The notes below the pieces were generated by a model. It saw only the letters and a list, made by a program, of their open reading frames with translations. It was not told the origin of the DNA and did no database searches. Positions 1 to 4,971 of a stretch of DNA of 7,548 bases are shown piece after piece; the stretch's first letter is position 1, and every line of letters starts with the position of its first letter. The position numbers were made by a program, and so were the translations under genes. Source of the stretch: DASZVN01 sp035547055 (lineage in GTDB: Bacteria > Pseudomonadota > Alphaproteobacteria > Rhizobiales > Methylopilaceae); contig DASZVN010000102.1 in the NCBI GenBank assembly GCA_035547055.1, forward strand, positions 1 to 7,548, written 5' to 3'.

Positions 1-171
1 GAGGAAGCCGCGCCACGGCGTGTCCATGGCGCCGCGCCGGCGCCGCAAGGCCTCGACCACGCGATCCGCGTAGGGCCTGAGACGCCACCGCAGGCCGCGG
101 GGACGCATCTGGTTGCGGCGGGCGCGATAGCCCGGCGGCTCTGCGGCCGGCCTGGTCTCGACGGTCGTCAT
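1..171 (-). CDS. Hypothetical protein, N-terminal part (runs off left edge)
   Basis: The first 57 codons of a minus-strand gene; the frame is open to the window edge. The start is ATG at 171-169, chosen because a purine-rich Shine-Dalgarno (AGGAACAGG, 180-172) sits immediately upstream and a well-spaced promoter lies behind that. The visible peptide begins MTTVETRPAAEPPGYRARRN. It has a short Pro/Ala-rich leader and then a strongly basic stretch (about residues 16-50, many Arg, with WRLRPYADRVVEALRRRR). No signal peptide or membrane segment is visible in this part. I do not recognise the family, and the fragment is too short to assign a function. It is transcribed divergently from the toxin-antitoxin pair. 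That it is a gene rests on start, ribosome site, promoter and open frame together; the product is unknown. Confidence 0.6.
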   Translation of the reverse strand, partial: MTTVETRPAAEPPGYRARRNQMRPRGLRWRLRPYADRVVEALRRRRGAMDTPWRGFL

Positions 172-193
172 CCTGTTCCTGCTGCTCGCGCGC

Positions 194-222
194 AATCTAG
201 TGACGCGGGCACGCCGGGACAA
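194..222 (-). promoter_or_regulatory. Sigma70-like promoter of the left-edge minus-strand gene
   Basis: Read on the minus strand, TTGTCC (222-217) and TAGATT (199-194) are separated by exactly 17 nt. This predicts a start near 187 and a leader of about 15 nt that holds the AGGA ribosome site before the ATG at 171. The match is by eye; spacing and position are both good. Confidence 0.5.
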
Positions 223-244
223 CCGAGCGGACGATGGCACATGG

Positions 245-276
245 GATATGGACGCTTATCTTGATTCTGATATAGA
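245..276 (+). promoter_or_regulatory. Candidate promoter/operator of the toxin-antitoxin module
   Basis: This AT-rich island lies directly before the toxin gene. An extended -10 element, TG-A-TATAGA, occupies 268-276; I see no convincing -35 at the usual distance. The region also holds GATA (245-248), TATC (257-260) and GATA (269-272), each pair separated by exactly 8 nt, so the middle half-site forms an inverted repeat with either neighbour. Toxin-antitoxin operons are usually repressed by their own antitoxin binding such repeats over the promoter, which would fit here. The half-sites are only 4 bp, so chance is a real alternative. Confidence 0.35.
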
Positions 277-281
277 AACCC

Positions 282-611
282 ATGAAGCCGGTCCGGTTCT
301 TAGGCGATTCGCTTGCGCGACTGCGCGCTGTTCCGGAACGGCCCCGGCGCGCGCTGGGATTTCAGATCGATCGCCTCCAGCGCGGCCTGGACCCGGACGA
401 TTGGAAGCCGCTGAGGGTGACCGGGCCGGGCGTCCGCGAAATTCGCGTCCGCGACACGCTGGGAGCCTTCCGCGCGATCTACATCGCGACGTTGCCCGAG
501 GCCATCTATGTCCTTCACGTGTTCCAGAAGAAGACGCAAGCGACCTCGCAGCGCGACCTCGACCTAGCGGCAGCGCGATTGAAAGACCTGTCTTGGAGAA
601 GCAGCCGATGA
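282..611 (+). CDS. Type II toxin, RelE/ParE superfamily, phage Gp49/HigB-like
   Basis: A 109-residue basic protein, the usual length for the Gp49-like (HigB-type, PF05973) branch of the RelE superfamily. Family members are mostly ribosome-dependent mRNA interferases, neutralised by a partner antitoxin. Recognisable family blocks are the N-terminal MKPVRFLGDSLARLR, the DDWKPL segment (39-44), the core GVREIRVRD (50-58), GAFRAIYIAT (61-70), and the C-terminal YVLHVFQKKTQATS (76-89), followed by a helix with DLDLAAARLKDL. The ATG at 282 fits the family N-terminus exactly. No Shine-Dalgarno precedes it; a -10-like TATAGA ends six bases before the ATG, so the message may be leaderless. Its stop overlaps the antitoxin start (ATGA), the toxin-first order seen in higBA-type modules. 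Family is clear; the RNase activity is inferred from the family. Confidence 0.88.
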   Translation: MKPVRFLGDSLARLRAVPERPRRALGFQIDRLQRGLDPDDWKPLRVTGPGVREIRVRDTLGAFRAIYIATLPEAIYVLHVFQKKTQATSQRDLDLAAARLKDLSWRSSR

Positions 612-892
612 ACGAGGATCGATTCGAGAGCATCTGGGATGCCATCGAGGCGAGCCCGGAAGCCGCAGCGAACATGAAGGCCAAGGCCGCGCTGATGATT
701 GCCATCCGCGAGGCAGCGGAGGGCTGGTGCCTGACTCAGGCTGAAGCGGCGCGGCGGCTTGGTGTTACGCAGCCGCGGCTGAACGACCTCCTGCGCGGAC
801 GGATCGAAAAGTTTTCCCTCGATGCGCTCATGAACCTGGCGTCCCGCGCCGGTCTCGCTGTGCGGATCGATGTCGCACCACGGGCTGCCTAA
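608..892 (+). CDS. Antitoxin, XRE-type helix-turn-helix protein
   Basis: A 94-residue partner of the upstream toxin. A longer open frame extends upstream to 200, but the ATG at 608 is chosen because it overlaps the toxin stop (ATGA, 608-611) and gives the normal size. The start sits behind GGAGAAGCAGCCG, which offers GGAG as ribosome site. Residues 1-40 form a helical segment (MNEDRFESIWDAIEASPEAA at the front). Residues 42-66 are the helix-turn-helix: LTQAEAARRLGVTQPRLNDL, with Q44/A47 in helix 2 and the recognition helix around TQPRLNDLLRG. The C-terminal part, FSLDALMNLASRAGLAVRID, is typical of XRE antitoxins paired with Gp49-like toxins (HTH_37/COG5606 type). It probably neutralises the toxin and represses the operon through the site at 245-276. 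Its TAA overlaps the stop codon of the convergent lipoprotein gene. Confidence 0.88.
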   Translation: MNEDRFESIWDAIEASPEAAANMKAKAALMIAIREAAEGWCLTQAEAARRLGVTQPRLNDLLRGRIEKFSLDALMNLASRAGLAVRIDVAPRAA

Positions 893-2103
893 AGCCCCGG
901 CGCGCCGGCGAAGCTCCTCGGCGCCGGGCTCACCACCTGGGCGCCGCCATGGCCGACCTGCATGACGGCGAGGCCGCGCTCGTTGGTGCCGTCGGCGCGG
1001 AAGCGGAAGATGCCGTCGATGCCCTGGAAGCCGGACGGGTTGGTCAGGATCCCCTGGGAGAAGCGGTCGGGCCCCTGCTGGGTCTGGGTCAGCGCCGCGG
1101 CGAGGAGCACGGCGTCGTAGGCGAGCGTCGCGGTGCGGACCGGGGCCGAACCGAACTTGGCCTGGTAGCGCTGGCTGAAGGCCTGGAAGCCGGCGGCGTC
1201 AGGCGCCGGGAACACCGCGCCGGCCATCACCGGCGCGGTCGTGATCCGGGGATCGTTGTTCCACTGGCCGGTGCCCATCACCAGCGCGCGGTGGGTGTCG
1301 ACGCCGGCGGCGTTCAGCATCCCGACCAGCGTCGGCACGGTGTCGCCGGCATCGGGCAGGAAGATCGCGTCGGCCTCCTTGGCGGCGCCGGCGATGCGCT
1401 GGACCGCGGCCTGCATCGAGGCGCGGTCGCGGGCGTCGTAGCGCTCGATCGCGACCACCCGGCCGCCGGCCTGCGGCACCGCCTGCTGCAGGGCGCCGCC
1501 GACCACCGTGCCGTAGGCCCCCTCGGGCAGGAGGGCGACGAAGGAATGGCGGCCGCGCGAGGCGGCATAGGTGACCATGCGGTCGACGTCGGACTTCGGC
1601 AGGAAGCTCAGGAGATAGACGCCCGGCCGGGCGACATTGGCATCGGTCGAGAAGGCGATGATCGGGATGTTGGCCGGGCGCGCCACCTGGCCGGCGGCGG
1701 CGACGCTCGCGGCGAAGACCGGGCCGAGGATCAGGCTCGCGCCCTGCTGCACCGCCTGCTGGGCGGCGGCCTGGCCGCCCTGCGGCGTCGCCTGGTCGTC
1801 CTCGACCATGACCTGGATCTGCGGGTTGTTGAACTCCGCGACTGCGAGCTGGGCCGCATTCCGCATCGAGCGGCCGACCGCGGCGGTGGTGCCGGAGGCG
1901 CCGAGCGGCAGGATCAGCGCCACCTTCACCGGGCCCTGGCCGATGACGTCGCCCGGCGGCGGCGCGGCGGTCGGAGGCGCCGCGGCGGCGACCGTGCCCC
2001 CGCCGACGCCGGTATCGCCGAAGCTGGTGCAGCCGGCGAGCGCAAGAAGCCCCGCGGCCGCCATGGCCGAGCGCAGGAGGAAGCGGCGGGTGGTTCGCTG
2101 CAT
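889..2103 (-). CDS. LpoA-like 'penicillin-binding protein activator' lipoprotein (periplasmic-binding fold)
   Basis: A 404-residue lipoprotein. The frame continues upstream to 2202, but the ATG at 2103 is chosen because it places a proper signal peptide at the N-terminus: MQRTTRRFLLRSA, a hydrophobic core, then the lipobox L-A-G-C (22-25). Thr at +2 after the cysteine gives no inner-membrane retention signal by the E. coli rule. A low-complexity Ala/Pro/Gly linker (26-56) precedes one periplasmic-binding domain (about 58-390), opening VKVALILPLGASG with LILGPVFA, IPIIAFSTD and LPEGAYGT further in. E. coli LpoA, which activates PBP1A, has this fold plus a long N-terminal TPR-like domain that is absent here. 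Activation of peptidoglycan synthesis is therefore inferred from family naming and from the position divergent to rsmI. A solute-binding role (branched-chain amino-acid type) is the main alternative. Stop TAG overlaps the antitoxin's TAA. Confidence 0.8.
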   Translation of the reverse strand: MQRTTRRFLLRSAMAAAGLLALAGCTSFGDTGVGGGTVAAAAPPTAAPPPGDVIGQGPVKVALILPLGASGTTAAVGRSMRNAAQLAVAEFNNPQIQVMVEDDQATPQGGQAAAQQAVQQGASLILGPVFAASVAAAGQVARPANIPIIAFSTDANVARPGVYLLSFLPKSDVDRMVTYAASRGRHSFVALLPEGAYGTVVGGALQQAVPQAGGRVVAIERYDARDRASMQAAVQRIAGAAKEADAIFLPDAGDTVPTLVGMLNAAGVDTHRALVMGTGQWNNDPRITTAPVMAGAVFPAPDAAGFQAFSQRYQAKFGSAPVRTATLAYDAVLLAAALTQTQQGPDRFSQGILTNPSGFQGIDGIFRFRADGTNERGLAVMQVGHGGAQVVSPAPRSFAGAPGL

Positions 2104-2122
2104 GTCGGCTGGCCCCTCATCC

Positions 2123-2149
2123 GGGGGCGGCGCCCGGCGCCGCGCCCCC
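2123..2149. other. GC-only hairpin in the lpoA-like 5' leader / divergent intergenic region
   Basis: GGGGGCGGCGCC (2123-2134) is followed one base later by GGCGCCGCGCCCCC (2136-2149). The arms are complementary apart from a two-base bulge, so either strand can form a very stable hairpin. It lies about 20 nt upstream of the lipoprotein ATG on the minus strand, within the 126-nt gap between the divergent genes. It could affect translation of the lipoprotein or block read-through, but in DNA this GC-rich such pairing also arises by chance. Confidence 0.35.
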
Positions 2150-2168
2150 TGGCCGTGGGGAGGCTGCG

Positions 2169-2197
2169 TTGCCCGCCTTGCCGCCCCGGCGTAACGT
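2169..2197 (+). promoter_or_regulatory. Candidate promoter of the rsmI-yraN-gshB operon
   Basis: TTGCCC (2169-2174) and TAACGT (2192-2197) are separated by 17 nt. This predicts a start near 2204 and a leader of about 26 nt before the rsmI ATG at 2230. The -10 match is weak (T, A and the final T). Location in the divergent gap and correct spacing are the main support. I found no convincing minus-strand promoter for the lipoprotein in the same gap. Confidence 0.35.
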
Positions 2198-2229
2198 CGC
2201 ATTCTCCTTGGTAGACGACGGATCCACCG

Positions 2230-3162
2230 ATGCCAAGCGCCGCGCGGGCGCAGGACGCCTCATCCACCGCTGCGCCCACGGCCCGAGGCTTCAGCATCGA
2301 GGGCGTGCGCTTGGCGGCGCCCAGGCTCGCGCCCGGGCTCCATGTGGTGGCGACGCCGATCGGCAACCTCGCCGACGCCAGCCTGCGCGCGCTCCAGACG
2401 CTGGCCGCCGCCGACCTCGTCCTCGCCGAGGATACCCGCGTCACCCGCCGCCTGCTCGACCGCTACGCCATCCAGGTGCCGCTCCAGCCCTATCACGAGC
2501 ACAACGCGGCCGAGATGCGGCCGCGCGCGCTGGCGCGGCTCGAGCAGGGCGCCGCGCTGGCGCTGGTCTCCGACGCCGGCACCCCGCTCGTGTCCGACCC
2601 CGGCTTCAAGCTGGTGCGGGCCGTGCTCGACGCCGGGCTCGCGGTGACGACGGTGCCGGGGCCTTCGGCGGTGCTGGGCGCGCTCGCGGTCGCGGGGCTG
2701 CCGACCGACCGCTTCTTCTTCGAGGGCTTCCTGCCGCCGAAGGAAGGGGCGCGGCGGAGCCGGATCGCCGCGCTCGCCGCGGTGCCGGGCACGCTGGTCG
2801 TGTTCGAGACCGCGCCCCGCCTCGCGGCGGCGCTCGCCGACCTCGCCGACCTCCTCGGTCCGCGCCCGGCCGCGGTGGTGCGCGAGCTGACCAAGGCGTT
2901 CGAGGAGGTCCGGCGCGGCGCGCTGCCGGCGCTCGCCGCGCATTACGCCGGGGCGCCCCAGCCCAGGGGCGAGATCGTGCTGGTGATCGGCCCGCCGGCC
3001 GCGCCCGAGGCGCCGGACGAGGAGGAAGTCGACCGCCTGCTTCGCGCGGCGCTCGCCGGCGGTTCGGTGAAGGATGCCGCGGCGGCGGTGGCCGAGGCGA
3101 CCGGCCTTCCCCGCCGCGAGCTCTATGCCCGCGCGCTCAAGCTCGGCGGCGCGGGGCGGTGA
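2230..3162 (+). CDS. rsmI: 16S rRNA (cytidine(1402)-2'-O)-methyltransferase RsmI
   Basis: A 310-residue SAM-dependent methyltransferase of the tetrapyrrole-methylase fold. RsmI adds the 2'-O-methyl group to C1402 in the decoding centre of 16S rRNA, working with RsmH (N4). Motifs in order: ATPIGNLADASLRAL (41-55), LAEDTRVTRRLL (65-76), ALVSDAGTPLVSDPG (111-125, the glycine-rich SAM loop), TVPGPSAVLGAL (141-152), FFFEGFLPPK (162-171), VVFETAPR (190-197), VVRELTKAFEEV (216-227) and GEIVLVIG (247-254). A C-terminal helical segment (about 264-310, KDAAAAVAEATGLPRRELYA) matches the RsmI HTH extension. The first 35 or so residues precede the conserved fold and are Ala-rich. The Shine-Dalgarno at 2230 is weak, so a later GTG start is possible. 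First gene of the operon; its TGA is one base before the yraN start. Confidence 0.95.
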   Translation: MPSAARAQDASSTAAPTARGFSIEGVRLAAPRLAPGLHVVATPIGNLADASLRALQTLAAADLVLAEDTRVTRRLLDRYAIQVPLQPYHEHNAAEMRPRALARLEQGAALALVSDAGTPLVSDPGFKLVRAVLDAGLAVTTVPGPSAVLGALAVAGLPTDRFFFEGFLPPKEGARRSRIAALAAVPGTLVVFETAPRLAAALADLADLLGPRPAAVVRELTKAFEEVRRGALPALAAHYAGAPQPRGEIVLVIGPPAAPEAPDEEEVDRLLRAALAGGSVKDAAAAVAEATGLPRRELYARALKLGGAGR

Positions 3163-3163
3163 G

Positions 3164-3541
3164 GTGAGGGCGTCGCTGCCGCGCGCCGCCCGCCGCGCCG
3201 CCTACGGCCGCGGCCTCGGCGCCGAAGGGCTCGCCGCGCTCTGGCTCCGCCTCAAGGGCTACCGCGTCCTGGCGCGCCGCTTCGCGACGCCGGTCGGCGA
3301 GATCGACCTCGTCGTCCGCCGCGGCGGCACGGTCGCCTTCGTCGAGGTCAAGGCGCGGCCGAGCGTCGAGGAGGCGCTCTACGCCTTGCAGCCGCGCCAG
3401 CAGGCGCGCATCGTCCGCGCCGCCGAGGCCTTCCTCGCCCGCCACCCCGCGCTCGCCCAAGGCAATCTCCGTTTCGACGTGATCCTGGTTGTGCCCCGCC
3501 GCCTGCCGCGCCACCTTCCCGGCGCCTTCGCCGCCGACTGA
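3164..3541 (+). CDS. yraN: YraN family protein (UPF0102, endonuclease-like fold)
   Basis: A 125-residue protein, the usual size for UPF0102/YraN. The frame is open from an ATG at 3074 inside rsmI, but the GTG at 3164 is preferred: it starts one base after the rsmI stop and puts the conserved block RRAAYGRGLGAEGLAALWLR near the N-terminus. The family has a restriction-endonuclease-like (Holliday-junction-resolvase-like) fold. The nuclease-type acidic/lysine signature is intact here: GEIDLVVRR (E46, D48) and AFVEVKAR (E61, K63). Its biochemical job is not settled; a role in DNA or RNA processing is inferred from the fold. Translational coupling to rsmI is likely. In E. coli yraN follows lpoA, whereas here it follows rsmI on the other side of the divergent pair. 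Confidence 0.9.
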   Translation: MRASLPRAARRAAYGRGLGAEGLAALWLRLKGYRVLARRFATPVGEIDLVVRRGGTVAFVEVKARPSVEEALYALQPRQQARIVRAAEAFLARHPALAQGNLRFDVILVVPRRLPRHLPGAFAAD

Positions 3542-3557
3542 CCTCAAGGACCTTCGC

Positions 3558-4499
3558 ATGAAGCTTCGCGTCGCCGTCCAGATGGACCCGATCGAGCGCA
3601 TCGCCATCGCCGGCGACTCGACCTTCGCGCTCCTGCTGGAGGCCGCGGCGCGCGGCCACGACCTCCATTACTACACGCCCGACCGCCTGGCGCTGGTCGA
3701 CAGCACGGTCTTCGCCGCGACGCGGCCGCTCGAGGTGCGCGACGAGGTCGGCAACCACTTCACCCTCGGCGAGGAGAGCCGGACCGACCTCTCCGCGTTC
3801 GACGTGGTGCTGCTGCGGCAGGACCCGCCCTTCGACCTCGCCTACATCACCTCGACGCATCTCCTCGAGCGCATCCAGCCCGGCACGCTGGTCGTGAACG
3901 ACCCCGCCGGCGTCCGCAACGCGCCGGAAAAGATGTTCGTGATGGAATTTCCGGAGCTGATGCCGCCGACGCTGATCAGCCGCGACCGTGCCGAGATCGA
4001 GCGCTTTCGCGCCGTGCATGGCGATGTGGTAATGAAGCCGCTCTATGGCCACGGCGGCGCCGCGGTGTTCCGCCTCGCGCGGGGCGACGCCAATTTCGGC
4101 GCGCTCTACGAGCTGTTCGCGACCATCGTGCGCGAGCCCTGGGTGGTGCAGGCCTACCTGCCCGCCGTGAGCGAGGGCGACAAGCGCATCGTCCTGGTCG
4201 ACGGCGAGTATGCCGGCGCCGTCAACCGGGTGCCGGCGGCCGACGACACCCGCTCCAACATGGTGCGGGGCGGCCGCGCCGAGGCGACCGAGCTGACCGC
4301 GCGCGAGCGCGCGATCTGCGCGGCCATCGGGCCGGCGCTCCGCGCACGCGGCCTCCTCTTCGTCGGCATCGACGTGATCGGCGGCTCCCTCACCGAGATC
4401 AACGTGACCTCGCCGACCGGCATCCGCGCCATCCGCAAATTCGGCGGCGCCGACATCGCCGCCCTGATCTGGGACAAGATCGAGGCGCGGCGACGCTGA
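3558..4499 (+). CDS. gshB: Glutathione synthetase
   Basis: A 313-residue cytoplasmic ATP-grasp ligase that joins gamma-glutamylcysteine and glycine to make glutathione. The ATG at 3558 is chosen over an upstream in-frame ATG (3489) because AAGGA (3546-3550) lies seven bases before it and the protein then begins with the family sequence MKLRVAVQMDPIERI. Conserved blocks are MDP (9-11), GDSTFALLLEA (19-29), LLRQDPPFD (85-93), NDPAGVRNAPEK (114-125), VVMKPLYGHGG (157-167; K160 contacts ATP), EGDKRIVLVDGE (206-217), SNMVRGGR (233-240), FVGIDVIG (268-275) and TEINVTSPTGIR (279-290; E280 and N282 for Mg-ATP). Length equals bacterial GshB (about 315). It lies 16 nt after yraN and 13 nt before the SnoaL-like gene. 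Confidence 0.97.
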   Translation: MKLRVAVQMDPIERIAIAGDSTFALLLEAAARGHDLHYYTPDRLALVDSTVFAATRPLEVRDEVGNHFTLGEESRTDLSAFDVVLLRQDPPFDLAYITSTHLLERIQPGTLVVNDPAGVRNAPEKMFVMEFPELMPPTLISRDRAEIERFRAVHGDVVMKPLYGHGGAAVFRLARGDANFGALYELFATIVREPWVVQAYLPAVSEGDKRIVLVDGEYAGAVNRVPAADDTRSNMVRGGRAEATELTARERAICAAIGPALRARGLLFVGIDVIGGSLTEINVTSPTGIRAIRKFGGADIAALIWDKIEARRR

Positions 4500-4512
4500 G
4501 GGAGACGGGACG

Positions 4513-4884
4513 ATGATGACGGCCAATCAGTTTCTCGCCTATATCGACTACTTCAACAGCCGCCGCTACGACGCCTACTATGCCGACGACATCGTGGTGC
4601 AGCTTCCGACCCAGCAGCTTCGCGGCAAGGATGAGGTCAAGGCGTTCTATGGCGAGATGGCGCGCTGCATCCACGAGACGGTGAGGGTGAGGAAGCTCTT
4701 CATCGACGACGATGCGATCTGCGCCAATATCTGGTCCGATTTCTACTGCGTTGCCGATACCGACCGCTATCTCTCGCGCGCGATGAAGCAGGGCGAGCTG
4801 CTGCGCCTGGAGCTGGTGGTGCTCTACACGATCCACGACGGACGCTTTTCGCACACCCGGGCGGGCCGCATGCCGATCGCCTGA
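4513..4884 (+). CDS. SnoaL-like / nuclear transport factor 2 family protein
   Basis: A 123-residue soluble protein with the look of the NTF2-like alpha+beta barrel superfamily. It opens with the helix QFLAYIDYFNSRRYDAYYAD (6-25), then strand IVVQLP (27-32), the LRGKDEVKAFYGEM turn and helix (36-49), and the strands of the barrel wall (DDAICANIWSDFYCV, 66-80; LRLELVVLYTIHDGRFSHTR, 97-116). The family includes small enzymes (ketosteroid isomerase, polyketide cyclases) and many proteins of unknown function; the substrate cannot be read from the sequence. The start at ATG 4513 is supported by GGAG (4501-4504); ATG 4516 is an equally in-frame alternative. It is closely linked to gshB, so it is probably co-transcribed, possibly acting in thiol or detoxification metabolism (inference only). 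Base use is somewhat less GC-rich than its neighbours. Confidence 0.8.
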   Translation: MMTANQFLAYIDYFNSRRYDAYYADDIVVQLPTQQLRGKDEVKAFYGEMARCIHETVRVRKLFIDDDAICANIWSDFYCVADTDRYLSRAMKQGELLRLELVVLYTIHDGRFSHTRAGRMPIA

Positions 4885-4897
4885 GCCGAGGCGGTTC

Positions 4898-4912
4898 GTT
4901 CTCAATTTGTTC
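4898..4912 (+). promoter_or_regulatory. LexA (SOS) box, alphaproteobacterial type
   Basis: GTTCTCAATTTGTTC is a perfect GTTC-N7-GTTC direct repeat with an AT-leaning spacer, the operator form bound by LexA in Alphaproteobacteria. An extra GTTC abuts it upstream (4894-4897) and an inverted GAAC follows at 4915-4918. It sits in the 87-nt gap before yifB, immediately upstream of the -35 hexamer, where bound LexA would block RNA polymerase. No other GTTC-N7-GTTC was noticed by eye in the window. Confidence 0.7.
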
Positions 4913-4941
4913 TTGAACGACTGCAACCCCTGCGCTAGCTT
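4913..4941 (+). promoter_or_regulatory. Sigma70-like promoter of yifB
   Basis: TTGAAC (4913-4918) and TAGCTT (4936-4941) are spaced by 17 nt. The predicted start is near 4948, giving a leader of about 24 nt with a G-rich ribosome site (4960-4966) before the ATG at 4972. The -35 matches the consensus at TTGA; the -10 is weaker. The adjoining LexA box supports the assignment. Confidence 0.5.
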
Positions 4942-4971
4942 GCCGCGAGAGGCACATGCGGGGGGCCGGCG

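Noticed and set aside
200..607. Upstream extension of the antitoxin frame to an ATG at 200
   Set aside because: The extension overlaps the whole toxin gene in another frame and is low complexity. The ATGA junction at 608 and the normal 94-residue antitoxin size mark the true start.
949..2214. Plus-strand open frame of about 420 codons across the lipoprotein gene
   Set aside because: It is the antisense shadow of the lipoprotein; the product is an Arg/Gly/Ala/Asp-rich string with no domain, whereas the minus strand shows a lipobox and a binding-protein fold.
3074..3163. Earlier ATG start for yraN inside rsmI
   Set aside because: The extra 30 residues are Arg/Pro/Ser-rich and unlike the family. 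The GTG one base after the rsmI stop gives the usual length.
4878..4893. CGCCT-GAGCCG-AGGCG hairpin at the end of the SnoaL-like gene as a terminator
   Set aside because: The stem is only 5 bp with no clean T-run after it, and such pairs are frequent in GC-rich DNA. It may help end the gshB operon transcript but cannot be called.
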